Source: Atrichornis clamosus
Taxonomy: Eukaryota; Chordata; Aves; Passeriformes; Menuridae
Reading direction: 5' to 3'
NCBI GenBank assembly: GCA_013400975.1
Contig: WBMZ01010282.1
Coordinates: 62,001-126,000 of the forward strand
Length of the DNA: 64,000 nt
Part shown: piece after piece, positions 10,206-22,962 of the stretch
Position numbering within the stretch: position 1 is the first letter of the stretch
Layout of the letters: every line of letters begins with the position of its first letter
The notes under the pieces: model-generated
The model's database searches: none
What the model was told of the DNA's origin: nothing
What the model saw: only the letters and a program-made list of their open reading frames with translations
Position numbers and translations under genes: made by a program

Positions 10206-13200
10206 TGTATGTCCATGGCTACAGTAGAGCACCAACTCCTACTTCCATACTTTTGCTCTTTCCTGCAATGGAGCTGTGCTCCTCTAAACACACAATTTTC
10301 TTTAAGGCAAACCACCCTGAGAGTTGGGTGCCCTCATCTTGTGCAGATTTAATCTTAAATCCACAGAAAAATTAAAAAAGGTATTGTGAACGCAAAGCAA
10401 ATAGCAATTACTCTGACAACTCCCCTATTTCAGCAATGAAGTGCAGCTGTGTTTGCTCTTGGGCAGGGGAACTGTTTTCACTTAAGCCACCGGGAGAGGA
10501 GGATACAAATCCCAGAATTTCATTGCCTGGAGGAATCCCCACAGCACACACATTTGGGTGTGAGTTGCTCAAGACCTCTGCTGAAAATTGTTCTTGCTGC
10601 TCTTGGACACAGCTGGCCAGGACAATTTACATTGCCTGGAAACCAGGAAACAGAGCTTATGCCAACTGATTTTGCTCAACTATTATTTTTGAAAAAGCCC
10701 CAGCCTCAGCAGTCCTCAAGAGGTCTCTCCCACTCCTTTAATTTCTTAATACATGTAAAACCAAACAGAAGAAAAACAGAGCAGAAGGTTTATTCAGTTA
10801 AGCTCTAGATTGACTTCATCCAACTTAATGCTTTTTAATCACCCTTTGAACAAAAGATTTAGTCCTCATAATCCTCCTTTTGCTCAATTTGCTGTTCCTT
10901 ACTTTATGAAATCTACTATTTGTTTGGTTTCCCTGATTCCCATCCATTTGAATGAGTTTGTGGGAGAAAAAAAGTGGCTAATATCACAAGGAAAATGATT
11001 TTCAGGAGTAAAATAGACTACACATAACAGTGCCAGCTTTTCTTTTATAGGCCTTCACTGGAAAGGTGCACGCAAAAAGACCTGGAACCCTTTTCGGGGG
11101 AGGTAACCACCTGAGCTGCTCACCAGAACTTCTCATCAATCTCCAGGAGCACGACAGCAATTAGACCTGCTGATTTCAAGGCTAATGCAGCCCTTGTTTG
11201 GGAAGGCCAAGATTTGGCTTTAGGTTTAGAGACGTTTGCAAAGAAATTCCTGTTGTAACCTCTGCTTCTTGGCACTGTCCAGCAATGTGGTCGCCACTCT
11301 CCCAGACATTTGAACCTGGTTTTGCCTACTTTGACTGGACTGTGGTGGAGACTGCCAAACCCAGCCGGCGTGGTGGGCAGGGCTGCCCCACTCTTGCTGC
11401 CTCTCAAAGCCTCAGGACTCACTGCAGGAGCCCTTGGCTGCTGGGGGTGTCTGGCTCTCACCAGCTCCTCCCTTGCAGCTCCATCACACAGCAAAGAATA
11501 ACTGTGCCCTGACAGATCAGCCAGTCCTTCCTTTCCAAACACTTATCTCTGATTCATCGGGCCTTCAGGTCTGCTTAGGAGAAAGTAATTCAACCTCAGG
11601 ATTTCAGCTGCAAAGAAATACACTTATGTGGGCAGCAGGAGAGCCAGACCCACAAATCACTGTTTCACATCACCCAAGTCCTGTTCTACCCTGGATTTCA
11701 ACTGGTTGTGTTTCGAACAAAATCCTCAAGAAGTTTTTGCGAAGCCCAGAGCTATCTGTGCTCACACCTTTCATCAATTTCACAATATCTACATGCTATA
11801 GACCTTCTTATGTGAGAACATTTGCAAAATAAGAAAATAAATGCACTTTATCCTTCTTAAAGTCTGTAAAGTTGAAAACAAATCTCATCTTCCACTAGTT
11901 CCTAATTTAAAATAAATCAAATCAATTAAACATCACTTTTAATATATTACAAGTTATTATATACTTAAAAACATATTTATTCTCCAGGTTGATCATAAAT
12001 AAATATATGTGCAAATTAATCTAAAGTACTCTGGGAAATTTTACCTTTCAATTAGACAATTTCAGTGAAGGTCCTTAAGAAAACTTATTGCTGTGTTTTC
12101 TACCTTTCCATAAGGTCGGACAGATGTGATCAAACATACATAACACATAAGATATCTTCAAATTCTCTTGCCATCATTTTTTCTTTATGAGAAGCAAAGA
12201 AAATGCCCTTAAACCAGGTGAAGGAGAATAGACCACACACCTAGAGCTGAACTGTATCTGGATTGTTTTGGAAAACTGGAGCATGATTTCCTCTGAATAA
12301 CAGACACAGAGCCCCAGGCACTTTATATGTTCAAAAATTAAACTTACAACTGGCATACATCTGGCAGTGATCCTGTACACTAAATCCATTTGGTTGGCCA
12401 GATGGCCTGAGACTTGCAGCTTTTTAATCTCACGCACAAAGCACTTTAGGCTGGAAAAAACAATAAATACCACATAATATAGCATTGTGACAAAAAGCCT
12501 CTTTTATTGGTTTTCCAGCTATAGGTATGGAAAAATATGGGCAAAGTAAGTATTATTTTCACAATTTAACTTCCTAAAATGTGCCATATTCCATGATTGA
12601 ATCCTGTTGTCCTCCATTTCTTATGCCTAACTGATCCTCAGCAAGAGGTGAGTGATTCCTTAGGTACAAGTTTGGATGCTGGAGGCAGAGGATGCCATGA
12701 TCTGCCATGACTTTTCTTTAATGTGGAAGAGCAGGACTGCGAGATCTTAATATCTCTTTTACTTCTGCTCTCTTTGGGATAAAAATACTACATTGCCTTT
12801 CTGAACTAAAAGCAGACATAGCTTTAAAAAGTGAATTCTTCCACTGTCAGTGTCTTCATGCAGCCAGGGGCCAGAAAAAGCAAACAGTCCATTTCCTTTG
12901 CTCCGAATGCACATTTGTTTTTCTCAAATACCTTTCTATATGTTATTGGGGAAAACCTTTCCTCCCGTGGACTTCTGCAGGAGTTGCAGTCTTTCCCCTG
13001 TGTGCTACTGATCAGTTCCTGTGCCTTCATTGGCTTTACTTTTTCTTTTTGAGCTGCTTTGCATTAAAATCAGCGTAAAACCTCCCACCGAATGAATGGC
13101 TGCATGAATAGCCATCCACCGAGGCACCATGACATGACCACAAACTTTCACCTGACCCACCCCACCATTAAATGTGTGACACCAGGGCTGCAGCTCACTG

Positions 13201-14099
13201 CTGTGAGCTCACGTTCAGTCCCTCGGTGTTCTCTCAGCAACAGCAGAAGTGTTTGCACAGCTGACTGAAGCAGACGCTCAACCTTTCAGCATCTCCCTGG
13301 TCTTGCGCTAAAGCTACACGTTACCCTCACTCATCCCTTCCTAGACACATCCCTTTCTCACCCTCTCTTTGGGAAGGGTAATGGAGCATCTTTGGCTTAG
13401 GCTTCTGTTATTCACCATGCGACTAATTCACTCAGAATAGCAGGGCTTAGGACACACAGATGACTTCGCTCACTGGCTCGTTTCATCTTTCCAGAGATGC
13501 CTTTTCTGCTGGCAGCTTCAAAGGCATCTTAGTGGATAAACTGCCTGACCTACTAAAAGAAGTACAAAGAGAATCCCCTTCTCAATTAATTCTTGTGCTC
13601 CAAATTCATACTCAGATTTGTTTCTGAGCAGCTTTCATTTCTGTTAATCAGCTACGACAGTTTTAGTTCCCCTGAGTTGCTGCTTGGCTGCAGATCTCCT
13701 CCTGTACTGTAATTTTCCCAATTGTTTCAGGAAACGCTGCTGCTGAAATGGCAGAGGCCTGGACCTCAGCTGAACTGGATCAATACCTCCAACAAAGGAA
13801 ATTATTTCAAATTCATTAAAGCAAGCAGATTTATGTCACCTGGCGCTCCTGTCCCCTAAAAGTTACTGAGATAGCACATATGTATCTTGTTGCCTAAAGA
13901 CCTGGTCCAAATGCTGTTTTGCAACTCTTCAATTCCATAAATACAATGAACTAGCTGAGGGAAGAAGATTGCTCTACGCTGTCATACCAAAGATCCTACA
14001 GTAAATTTGTGCTTCAGGGCAAGTGGGGGAATATAACAAGAGATGTTCACAGCATACATGGAAAACTAACACTGTCACAGGGAAAATCAGCACTGTCAC
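10206..14099. other. Single-copy non-coding DNA
   Basis: No gene is recognised. The stretch at 11820-12200 is strongly AT-rich. The block 11190-11540 is locally GC-richer and shows overlapping open frames on both strands (up to about 140 codons on the minus strand at 11120-11542) with no recognisable domain. I judge these as chance. Confidence 0.5.
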
Positions 14100-14222
14100 T
14101 GCTGTGTTACAGACAAGAAAGCAGAGGCTGGGGAAAGTTCCATGCAAGGCCACGAGGAGTTGCAAGTGAAGCTGGGAGAAGGGGTCAGTGATCTTTACCT
14201 GTCAGCTCTGTGCTCTCTGCAC
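14100..14222 (-). repeat. MIR-type SINE, core and head
   Basis: The plus strand follows the reverse complement of the MIR core: TTACAGACAAGAAAGCAGAG, GTTCCATGCAAGGCCACGAG, GTGAAGCTGGGAG, then TTTACCTGTCAGCTCTGTGC and TCTCTGCAC. This matches the order TTTACAGATGAGGAAACTGAGG…CAAGGTCACAC…GGGAATAGAACCCAGGTCTCCTGAC…GTGCTCT of the family. The copy is diverged, with no visible target-site duplication. Confidence 0.6.
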
Positions 14223-15806
14223 AGAGCACTGGGCTGTGCTGGTGTTTTCAATGGATGAAAAGAAAGATGAGTGGTTCAGAGTCAAGACCTGTGGATTTGT
14301 TATCAAGAAAATGGAAAAAAAAGAAAAGGACAAAGTTATAGGGGTTTAGCTACTGCCTGGGGTGGTTACCTAGAGCATCTGAGGCTTGTAGATGAAGATT
14401 TGGGCTGAGAAGCAAAGCCATTAAATAAACTCTTTTCCTCATCCCCGGTATTCCCAGATCCCCCATTTGTCACTTGCTGAAATCTCTTCAGCTGGACCCA
14501 CAGACCCACAGCACAGCTGGAAACAGGAGACTTTAACTCTGACACCTAACTACTAATTTTTGAACCTAATTTTAGCCAAGCAAGTTTGTCAGTCCTGGCC
14601 TCTGCCTTTAATGCTATTAGTATTCTGGAGGGTCTATTGATGATTTCATGCCAAATCAATTTTGGCACATTAAAGTGATTTGTCAGAAATCCAGCAAAAG
14701 AGCTTTCTTAATAATTCAGCTCTCAGGCTCTGCAATGCTGGTGGGAAGGCAATACGTGCTTGTATAGGTGCCCTCAATTAGCTCTAAAAACTTCAGAAAG
14801 ATTTTACTGGAATTTAAAGCATTTTAACGTATTTATTTTAAACCTTTGCTTTTAATTTTAACATTGAGTGATTCATAGCTTGCTTCAAGGTATTTTTTAA
14901 ATAAAAGAAATAAAAATTGTCTTCAAGGAAAACATGTTTATTTTTGAACTTAAAATCTTCCAGGTATATTTTTTAGATATTTCTGTATTTGCACTTGCAA
15001 AAATGCACATTAGACTGTGAAAATGCACACTAGCAACGTAGCCTTGAATTACTTGATTTTAGTCAGGCAACACAATTATCTTTCTGCCAGAGCAATGATG
15101 GTGCACAAATAAGCAAATTTATCAGTGTCCTTTGTGGAGCATGTATCAGCCCCTTCCAAATTATTCAAACTTTTCACCCCATATGTGAATTCATACAAAA
15201 GTGACAACCCATCACTTTTAGGTTTGTAAATTATGCATGTCTGAGATGAAGGATCACATTACCTGGCTTTATGGGAAAGGTTACTTACACCATACTCAAA
15301 GCTATGAAAAGAAGGAACATGAAATATAAAGTTGCTCCTGCCTTTGTGCTTTGGGTGAGGCAGGTTCAGAAGTTTAGTAAATGCTGAAAATTGGAAATGC
15401 TAAAGAGCATAAAAGTTTAGTTTTTCTCTGGGTTGGATATATATGTTGTCAGCAACCACTGATCTTTTTTTTTCTGTTGTTGAATGATATTAGTTACCAA
15501 AGAAACAGCCATGGCTGCTAAATAGCTTGAAATGGGAAACAACCATCACCTGAACTGCCAGCTCATTTAATGAGTGTTAGAGTGAATGTGCTGCAGCACA
15601 GAGACAGAATTGTCTGGGGTCCATCCAAAACACAGAGCCGCCCAAATTCATGACAGCTAACCATAGAGGAAAAGGAAGATAAACATTTCTGCCTGCCCGT
15701 TATGGAGTATACCATCCATCCCTCTTTACGGACCTTGGATAGGGTCCCAGCACCAGCTGCTGGCTTTGTGTCCAGCTGTCCGAGATGTCCGGCTCTGGCT
15801 CTGGCA
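14223..15806. other. AT-rich single-copy DNA
   Basis: No gene or known repeat is recognised. The part from about 14570 to 14960 is AT-rich with many TTTAA and TAAT cores and no open frame of note. It has the look of a non-coding regulatory block, but this is only an impression. Confidence 0.45.
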
Positions 15807-15845
15807 GCCCAGCCAGGCAGAGGTGGCACTGCCACCTCGCTGGGC
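15807..15845. repeat. GC-rich compound inverted repeat
   Basis: Outer arms GCCCAGC (15807-15813) and GCTGGGC (15839-15845) flank inner arms GAGGTGGC (15820-15827) and GCCACCTC (15831-15838) around an ACT loop. A six-base bulge (15814-15819) lies only on the left side. All 15 pairs are Watson-Crick. It sits in a GC-rich patch (about 15700-15960) with several overlapping open frames and no recognised gene. The three-base loop is too tight for a typical microRNA precursor. Confidence 0.85.
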
Positions 15846-17334
15846 AGTGGTCCTGAAGAGCTCCCCGGGACCCCTGGCGTGCTCCATGCTGTGCCCCAGG
15901 GCCGGGCTGGTGGCCGTGCTGCCAGTCAGGGGGGCATCTCCTCCCCAGGGAATTGCCCACCAAAAACTGCTTTGGGGGTGGCTAAAAACGTCGTTATGGG
16001 GCATAAAAATTACCCCCTGCCACCCTCCCAGCCTGTAACATGGTGAGAGAGCCTTGTGGTAGCTGATCTGAACACAAATGTGCGCTGTGGAAATAGATGG
16101 CACATACAAGAAAAATCAGTATCTTTTCCCTGACTTTCCACTCTGCAGGATGGTCAAGGAGACCTTTACAAGGGGACTAGAGACAATGTCCCAAAAACAA
16201 AGAGCATATTTTGCTCTAGGTAAATGTACTGATATGCATGGGTGGCTTTTCCAGTTCTGGCACATTGCTTCAATCTTTTATTTCCCACCATGTGAACAAA
16301 TGTTTGTTTGCTTCAAGTTCAAAACAGGCTTTCCAAGGCAAAATCCATCCAGATGGTCACCAGACTAAGGGAGGAGTCTCAGATTCCTCTAAACAAGTTT
16401 TAAAACCAAAGAAATTGTTTTCTACAGTGTTCCTCACTGATGATGCCTTTTCTGCTGTTGCTCATGACACTGATAGAATAAGCTGCTTTTGTTGATTAAA
16501 GCTCTGGAATCCCATAGGCAGTCTAAATCCTATCAAAAGGTCCATCTTCTCAGATGTTCTTTTTAAGTTCTATAACTATGGTTTCTGAATTCTCCCTACT
16601 ATTGCAATCCTCATAGCTAAGCCCCTCGTGCTATTTTTATGTAGTTCCTGGAAATGACATGAGCACTGTATGCAGTTCACGTTTAGATCAAATTGCTATC
16701 TCTGTTGTTGTTGTTGTTCACATATGACACCAAAATTGCACTCCTCATGCACTGCACATGTAGCAGATGTGTACTCAGATGTTTGATGAATGCTTGCATA
16801 TTATTCCTGATTTTATTTCTTCAAAAGCAAAGCAACTAACCCCAAAATCTCATTTAACATCCTCTACGTTGTTTGAAATATTGCATTTCTTTTCAGGCCC
16901 GATGTTCTCGCCTCCTGTTTCAGAAACACTCACTTTCGTGGACACAGGTGACACTGTCTGCTGCAGGCTTGCTTGTCACTAGGACTACACCCTGCTTTCA
17001 TCTAGAAGCAAAACCTAACAGGTGACATCTACCATTTAGTGCACAAATGAAATATTGATTCCTGTGGCAGAGTAAAATTAAGGCTGTGATTAGCCCAAAT
17101 ACATCGTGTAAAGCAGGAGGGTCTCCATCACCTCCCAGCCCTCCACATCCTAAGCTGTTGTGCAAAATCCCCTCTCCTAGACAGGGAACTTTAAAACCAC
17201 TCCCAGAGTGTTGCAGAGCACTGTGTGGGTCGGGGAGTGCTGGAGGAGTTTTGTGACTGCTCAATGCTACAGGGATGCTGTGGTGCAGGTGAGGAGGGAT
17301 CAGGTTACTATGAGGCAGCTAAAGAGCTTGAAAC
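15846..17334. other. Single-copy non-coding DNA
   Basis: No gene is recognised. A short TTG trinucleotide run occurs at 16704-16718. The GC-rich start (to about 15960) has open frames in several phases at once, which argues against real coding sequence. Confidence 0.5.
16704..16718. repeat. TTG trinucleotide run
   Basis: Five GTT units lie in tandem. It is a minor simple repeat. Confidence 0.9.
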
Positions 17335-17500
17335 ATCCACCTTGAATTCCTGCTCTGTCGGTGTGTGTCACCTTGGGCAGTACAAAAAGTCTTTCTCTGC
17401 CTCAGTGAAATGGGGAAAAATGTGTTTCCTCACCTCCTGTAGTTCTGAGACTAAATTCCTGAAGGCTACTGAGGTGCGAGGAGCCTATGGTAATGGACAC
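17335..17500 (+). repeat. MIR-type SINE, core and 3' region
   Basis: This is the only plus-strand SINE of its type in the window. Blocks in order are CTTGAATTCCTGCTCTGTC, GTGTGTGTCACCTTGGGCAG, CTCTGCCTCAGTGAAATGGGG, GAGACTAAATTCCT and GAGGAGCCTATGGTAATG. They match the MIR/CORE-SINE order (…ATTCCTGCTCTGCC…GTGTGACCTTGGGCA…TGCCTCAGTTT…AAATGGGG…GAGGCTTAATT…GGTGCTATGGAAATG). CACCTTGGGCAG and GAAATGGGG are nearly unchanged. The tRNA head is missing or unrecognisable. Confidence 0.72.
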
Positions 17501-19944
17501 ACTGTAAGTAGAACACATTGATAGTCTTCCCATCAACTTTGGATGAGGCCTTGAAAGCATTGTGCCTTTCTCTCAATGTTCAAAGCAAGCAATTATCTTT
17601 ATTTCCATCTGTTCTTTCTCTGCTTGTGTCCTTTAAAAGCTATGGCAAAGGCTGATGAGGTTGAAAGACTGTGTGCCTCACAAATGAGCGAAGTGAAACA
17701 AAACTCTTCAAACTATGTCTGCAAAAATATATTTACACAGTATCAAGTCTGAAATTTTTGCAAATTATTTTGTGAACCATCATGAAGATTGTCTTTCAGG
17801 CTTGGGTGAGTGACACCTCCTTACCAGCATGTCCAGGCCAATGGAACAGCTGGGTTTTAAATATGCAGTTTCTGAGTATTGGCATCTTTTAGTTTCAAAA
17901 CACTTTCATTTTACAATCTTTGTAAAACTGGCTCAGAAATGGACAGCATCATTGACTTATTTGAGAAGAAAACCACAAAAACCTACAGCTATAGGAATCC
18001 AATTCAACAAAAGCACCACTTCTGCCCAAAAAAGTCATGCTGACCCTCAGCAACTGCATACTTGATGTTAAGAGACCTATAAAATCACATGAAACTGGAC
18101 AGCTAAGTATTGGCTTTGTATAAACCCAGCTGCAGCAAAAATTGCAGCAAGCTCTCTCTGAGAAGTGGAAAGGCAAATTGGTGATGTGGTACCAGCATAA
18201 CCCCTGAAGAAAGAAAAAAGAGTTGTGATATCTTTAAAATTACTGTGTTAAAACTCACATATACATTGTCTCTCTCTTAAACTCTCTTTAGCCGGTGCCA
18301 AATATCTTCCTAAAACTTCTCCATAAGTCTAAAATGCAGGTTTTTACCTATTTTAGAGATTCCCAGTTACTCTGCCTGAATGAAGATTATGAAATGATGT
18401 TGCAGACCCCTTTAAACACTGCTCCATTGGTAACACCATAGTCAGAAACTCAGAAATATGATCAATAGTTAGGAAGAAATTGACTTTTATTGCATTTGAG
18501 CCTAGATAACGTTAGATTTTTTTATAGTCCATCCTCAGCAAGCTGTGGTATCTTTCAGGTATCAAAAACAACCTCTAGCAAGTGCCCTGGGAAAGCTTTT
18601 CAGAGCAGCACTTGCCTCATCTCACCTGCAGCAGGTTCAAAGACGTGGTGAAAGAACGGCCAGGGAGTTTCTTGCTCTTTCCCACAGGTGTCACAGCTCC
18701 TTTGGGGAAGCAGAGATCTGCTTTTCCAGCTCTACACAGTAGAAAATCAGTGTTGGTGTAAAGCCAGACAAAAGCAAGGAACCCAGGAAAGCTTTGAAAA
18801 ACTTCTTGCTGGACACTTTTAAAGCTGATCACAGTAGGTGAGAGCAGGGGGAATGGTTCATTTTGCTTCCAGGATGATTTCCATGTGAACTCAGTGGGAT
18901 TATGAGATGGTCCTCCGTGTTCCTAAGTGGGCTGGTGTGAGGGATAAAGGTCAGACACTGAACATTTCCAAAGGACTCTGTTATGGCATGCTTTGGCTTT
19001 CAAAATATTTTTAAAGTTGTTCAGAGCCTGCTAAGAAAGGCACAGCATCACTGACTGCCTTGATAAACATCAAAAGAGGAGTAAACAGAAATTGGCACCT
19101 GACTGTGAGGTTGCTCCTAGATTCACACTGCTCCCCTTATTCCATCAGTGTACACAAGACATGTCAGTGCCTATGGAAGCCTGGATATCTGCCAGAGTCT
19201 CCTGGGGAAAGCTTTTGCTTCTGTTAAAGAGGCTCAGCTTTAGTTTCCCAAAGAGATCAGTTGGCAACAAAGGTGTTAAAATTCTGTATTCACTACTAGA
19301 AAACACGGGTAGCAGTGAAATGTCTGTTTGGAAATGTATTGCCATCTATGTGTGGATAGGCCTTTGTGTCTGGAAATGTTATCAAGGTTAATTAGAAAAA
19401 TTATCTCATCAGAACAGAAAAAAATCAGGTGCGTGGAATCTCTCTGCCTGAGACGAGCTAATCTTCCCCAGCTCGGTTTCAAGTGCAACTGTGATCCATC
19501 AAAGTCACTTCCCTGTGCAGTCCCTCGAGGACATCAAAAGTTTAGCCCAGTGTGGCAATCCTTGCACTGAACCCTCAGTATTAATGGAAACAGGTGTTGC
19601 CACTGCTTCCTGCAGCAGTGTACAATTGAAAAAAAGAAAGAGCAAGACTGAAAAATCCATGCTATTAAATACTGTTGCCCCTGTTTGAAAAGATACTCAC
19701 ATGTTTCTCTCTGTGGTTTGGGAACTCTTCCCCTGGTTAAAAAGAAATCATGGCCGTTCTCTGTCTCCTTTGTCATTTGATTGTTCTTTTTCAATATATA
19801 CTTACATGCTCTTTAAAGTATTTCGTTTTCTTCTAATAAAATATGATGCCTGGCCAGGCAGGGCAGTGAATAGGAGGTGCATCTCTTAAAGAGTGGCTTT
19901 CTAAAGAAAAGTTAGTGGTATCACTGAGTCTGTACTTGCTTAGG

Positions 19945-19990
19945 TTCCACCCCACTATTTCTTTTTTCCACCCCACTACTGTCCCTTTTT
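19945..19990. repeat. Imperfect 21-bp tandem duplication
   Basis: TTCCACCCCACTA begins at 19945 and again at 19966, each followed by a pyrimidine run. This is most likely replication slippage in pyrimidine-rich DNA. Confidence 0.85.
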
Positions 19991-20670
19991 TCAAGTGGAC
20001 AGTCATCACCACTGGTACCTTGCTGGTTGTTCAGGACATTGATCTTGAAATGTTCATTGTCTCCTTCAGTAAGGTTTTTATGGATCAAAAAATCTCACAC
20101 AACATGATTTACTGCTCACCTTTCATGTAAATTGGGTACTAGTTGGAAAAGATTGTAAGAGAAGCCAGGTATTTCTGCTGCCAGCTAAAATGATATTTCT
20201 CATTCTCCTTCGGGATGATTGCTATGTCTCTAGTTCCCAGCCTTCTCTCTCATCACTCACAGGACTCATTCCTTTGACTTCAGTTTCAGGAGAGCAAGAT
20301 TTAGCCTGAGATGTCTCCTCCAAGAGAAATAAACTGTTCCCTGTTTTGTTTCCATCTTCGCTTTCTTGAGAGTCACCCACTCATGGGATGCAGGCCTTTG
20401 CCTGATCCCTCTGCTCGGGCACTGCTCCTCACAGAGGGTGGAGGACAGAGCTCCAAAGTACCAGCCTGGGATCAGGAAGGGACAAAATTGTCAGCACCAA
20501 GATCTATTTTTATGTTTTGCTGCACAGCATGCACAGCATCACCATAAAGAAAATGGAAAATCACTGCCACAGCTCTCTTACTTTCTCCTTTTATCACTCT
20601 TTGTCCTTTCTGCTGTGGCAATACAAAACAAGCAAGAGAGAAAACAAATTAAATTACTCTCTGATGCATG

Positions 20671-20684
20671 AAAAAAAAAAAAAA
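20671..20684. repeat. Poly-A run
   Basis: Fourteen A bases lie in a row. No retroposed gene sequence is recognisable upstream of it. Confidence 0.9.
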
Positions 20685-22920
20685 GTCATTTAGTCCAGAA
20701 TTCCCACTGGAACTGCCAGACTGTAACAGGGAGAAAAATCTCAAGATACCACTGCTGTGACGTGCAGGAGTATTAAGTGGTTGTTGCTCTGTGTGTGGGA
20801 AGGCACCAGTCCCTTTGCAAGGGGTGCAGGGAGCCTTGGGACCATGGTACAAACTCCTCCAGGTGTTAGGAAGTTCCCAGAGTCGGAAAGAACCTCAGCC
20901 ATTAATTCACAAATCCCAGCTGTCCTCACAACACCATCCCTACCGTTTCAAAGCATTTTATGAGGCTTATGCTGCACTTTCAATGTTCTTACTCTGATCA
21001 TAAAGGGGATACAATTTTGGTCCTGTTGAATGTGGTAGCTATAGCCCTTCCTTACTTATTAATATAATTACCATTTACTACTGCTGTACTTTATTGCCCT
21101 GGCGCTCAGGAGCTGCAGCAGTGTAACAAAGAGAGGCAATCTCGCTCTATTGCCAGTTCTTTCCACCCGAGTATCTCAGGCTGGTTTGCAGGTACTCTTT
21201 GCTTTCTAAATCTCCAACATCAGTGTAATGGCTTGTGAGGGAACCACGGTCCAGCTGAAGCCCTTGCATGGTCCTAGGGAAGTGAAGGACACGTCGAGGT
21301 CACAGCAGCATTTCAGGTACAGCACAGGCTGCCCTGCACATCCTCCAGCAGAAGATCGGAGTGTTTCCAGTCTCCAATTTACCTTGTGCATAACACAGGT
21401 TGACTCCTTAAATGCATTTTTAGAACCCAGCTTTGATTCCGGTGTAACTCACAATTAGGGACCCTCTTCTCTGCAAAGTGTTTGTTTTGTTCCACGCTGA
21501 TTTGCAGTGTCCCTAATGAGTGGTTAACAAGATGTCAATTAATCATGCAAATGGCAAGAAATAGATACACATATAATATGATTGCTCTACCTGGAGCTAA
21601 GATTTGGGACTTTATATAGTTAGCTTTCTCTTATTTTGTTCTTTTGGGTTTTTTTGTTAATAATTTCCATGACTTTCTGCTTTTGCTGTTAAACAGATGC
21701 TCAATCCCTCCACTGTGTCATTGTCTTGCTGGTCCTGAGAAGACACATTTCTGGCAAGTCTTATTTCACATTCAATACAAAGGCATATGCCTGTGTAATG
21801 GGTCCCATTCCTTCAGAAAACGTGCACCTCCTGCACAGATGCTGCCCAGATGTTGGCAGGTGTCTGCAAATCCAGCTGTTCTCCAAAACATGGTGCTTTC
21901 TGGGAATATACAAAGTAACTTTGCATTTCAAAAAGGATAAACATCATTTGGTTGCCATGCTGGACATTGCACCAACAGATACGAGGCATTTGCAGTCCCT
22001 AACCCTCAACCAGAGCCCTCCTTAGTCATGGAGTGAGTTTGGAAACACATCTAAGACTTCAGGACAAAACTCACAAATTCACAAGATACACAGGGACAAT
22101 GCTGATTGGCAGAAAATGTGTCTGGGCCCAGGAAAGCTCACACACAGAGCACTGTTAGTGCTTCAGCCCAGGTCATCACCAGAAAAACCACAAGCCATAT
22201 CGAGCCTGTTATTGTCTTCATCACCAGGCAGTGGGACTCAGGGCTTCCACACCAAACTCTCCTGGAGGATTCATCAAGGACAATCAAATGATCTCCCTTG
22301 CACAACTGCTTAGCAGGATAAATCTGAGTAATTGCATAGATTTAGAGGGCTGGGGAGTACAGAGTCTTGCTTACGGTGAACAAAACGTGAACTCACCAGC
22401 AGAGAGTCAGACAAGGGCCGGCAGAGCTGTTAAATTTCCACTCAGGACATTTCCTTGTCTGCCAAGCTGCCCAGATAGCTGGTTTGGAGTGTGCAGGTGT
22501 GGGTATTCCAGGATACTCTGGCTGCCTGGCTGTGTTGTGGCACGAGGGGACGGGATCAGTGGAGCATAAGCCTGGGGAGAGGGACCAGAACATCAGGATC
22601 CTGGTGGAGTTTCCCAGAGGAGATCCCTCCTGTCCCCTGAATCAGCCAGTGAAGGTGAATCTCCTCCATCAGGGACACAATTACAGAAGTCCCACGCTGA
22701 AAGTGAGGAGGTCCCTGGGAGGGACTGAGCCGGGCTCAGGGACAGGACTGGAGGCCACACAGCTCCTCCATGGCCACTCCCTGCAAAGCCATGTCCTGTG
22801 CCACTGTCCTGAGGGACTCTGCAGTCCTCACATGTTTTTTCCTCTTCCACCCACCGGGAGTTTCCCCTCGTTAATTTGATTTTGCTGTTCTGTGTTTTCC
22901 CGAGCATATACACTGATTTT

Positions 22921-22962
22921 TCTTTCTTTTTTTTTTCCTTTTCCTTTTTTCCTATAGTTTTC
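22921..22962. repeat. Pyrimidine-rich tract
   Basis: About 40 bases of T and C end in CCTATAG. It is low complexity and resembles a weak 3' splice-site tract on the plus strand, with no other support. Confidence 0.85.

Noticed and set aside
19200..19260. MIR core-like GGCTCAGCTTTAGTTTCCC
   Set aside because: A single short block without the flanking blocks in order; likely chance.
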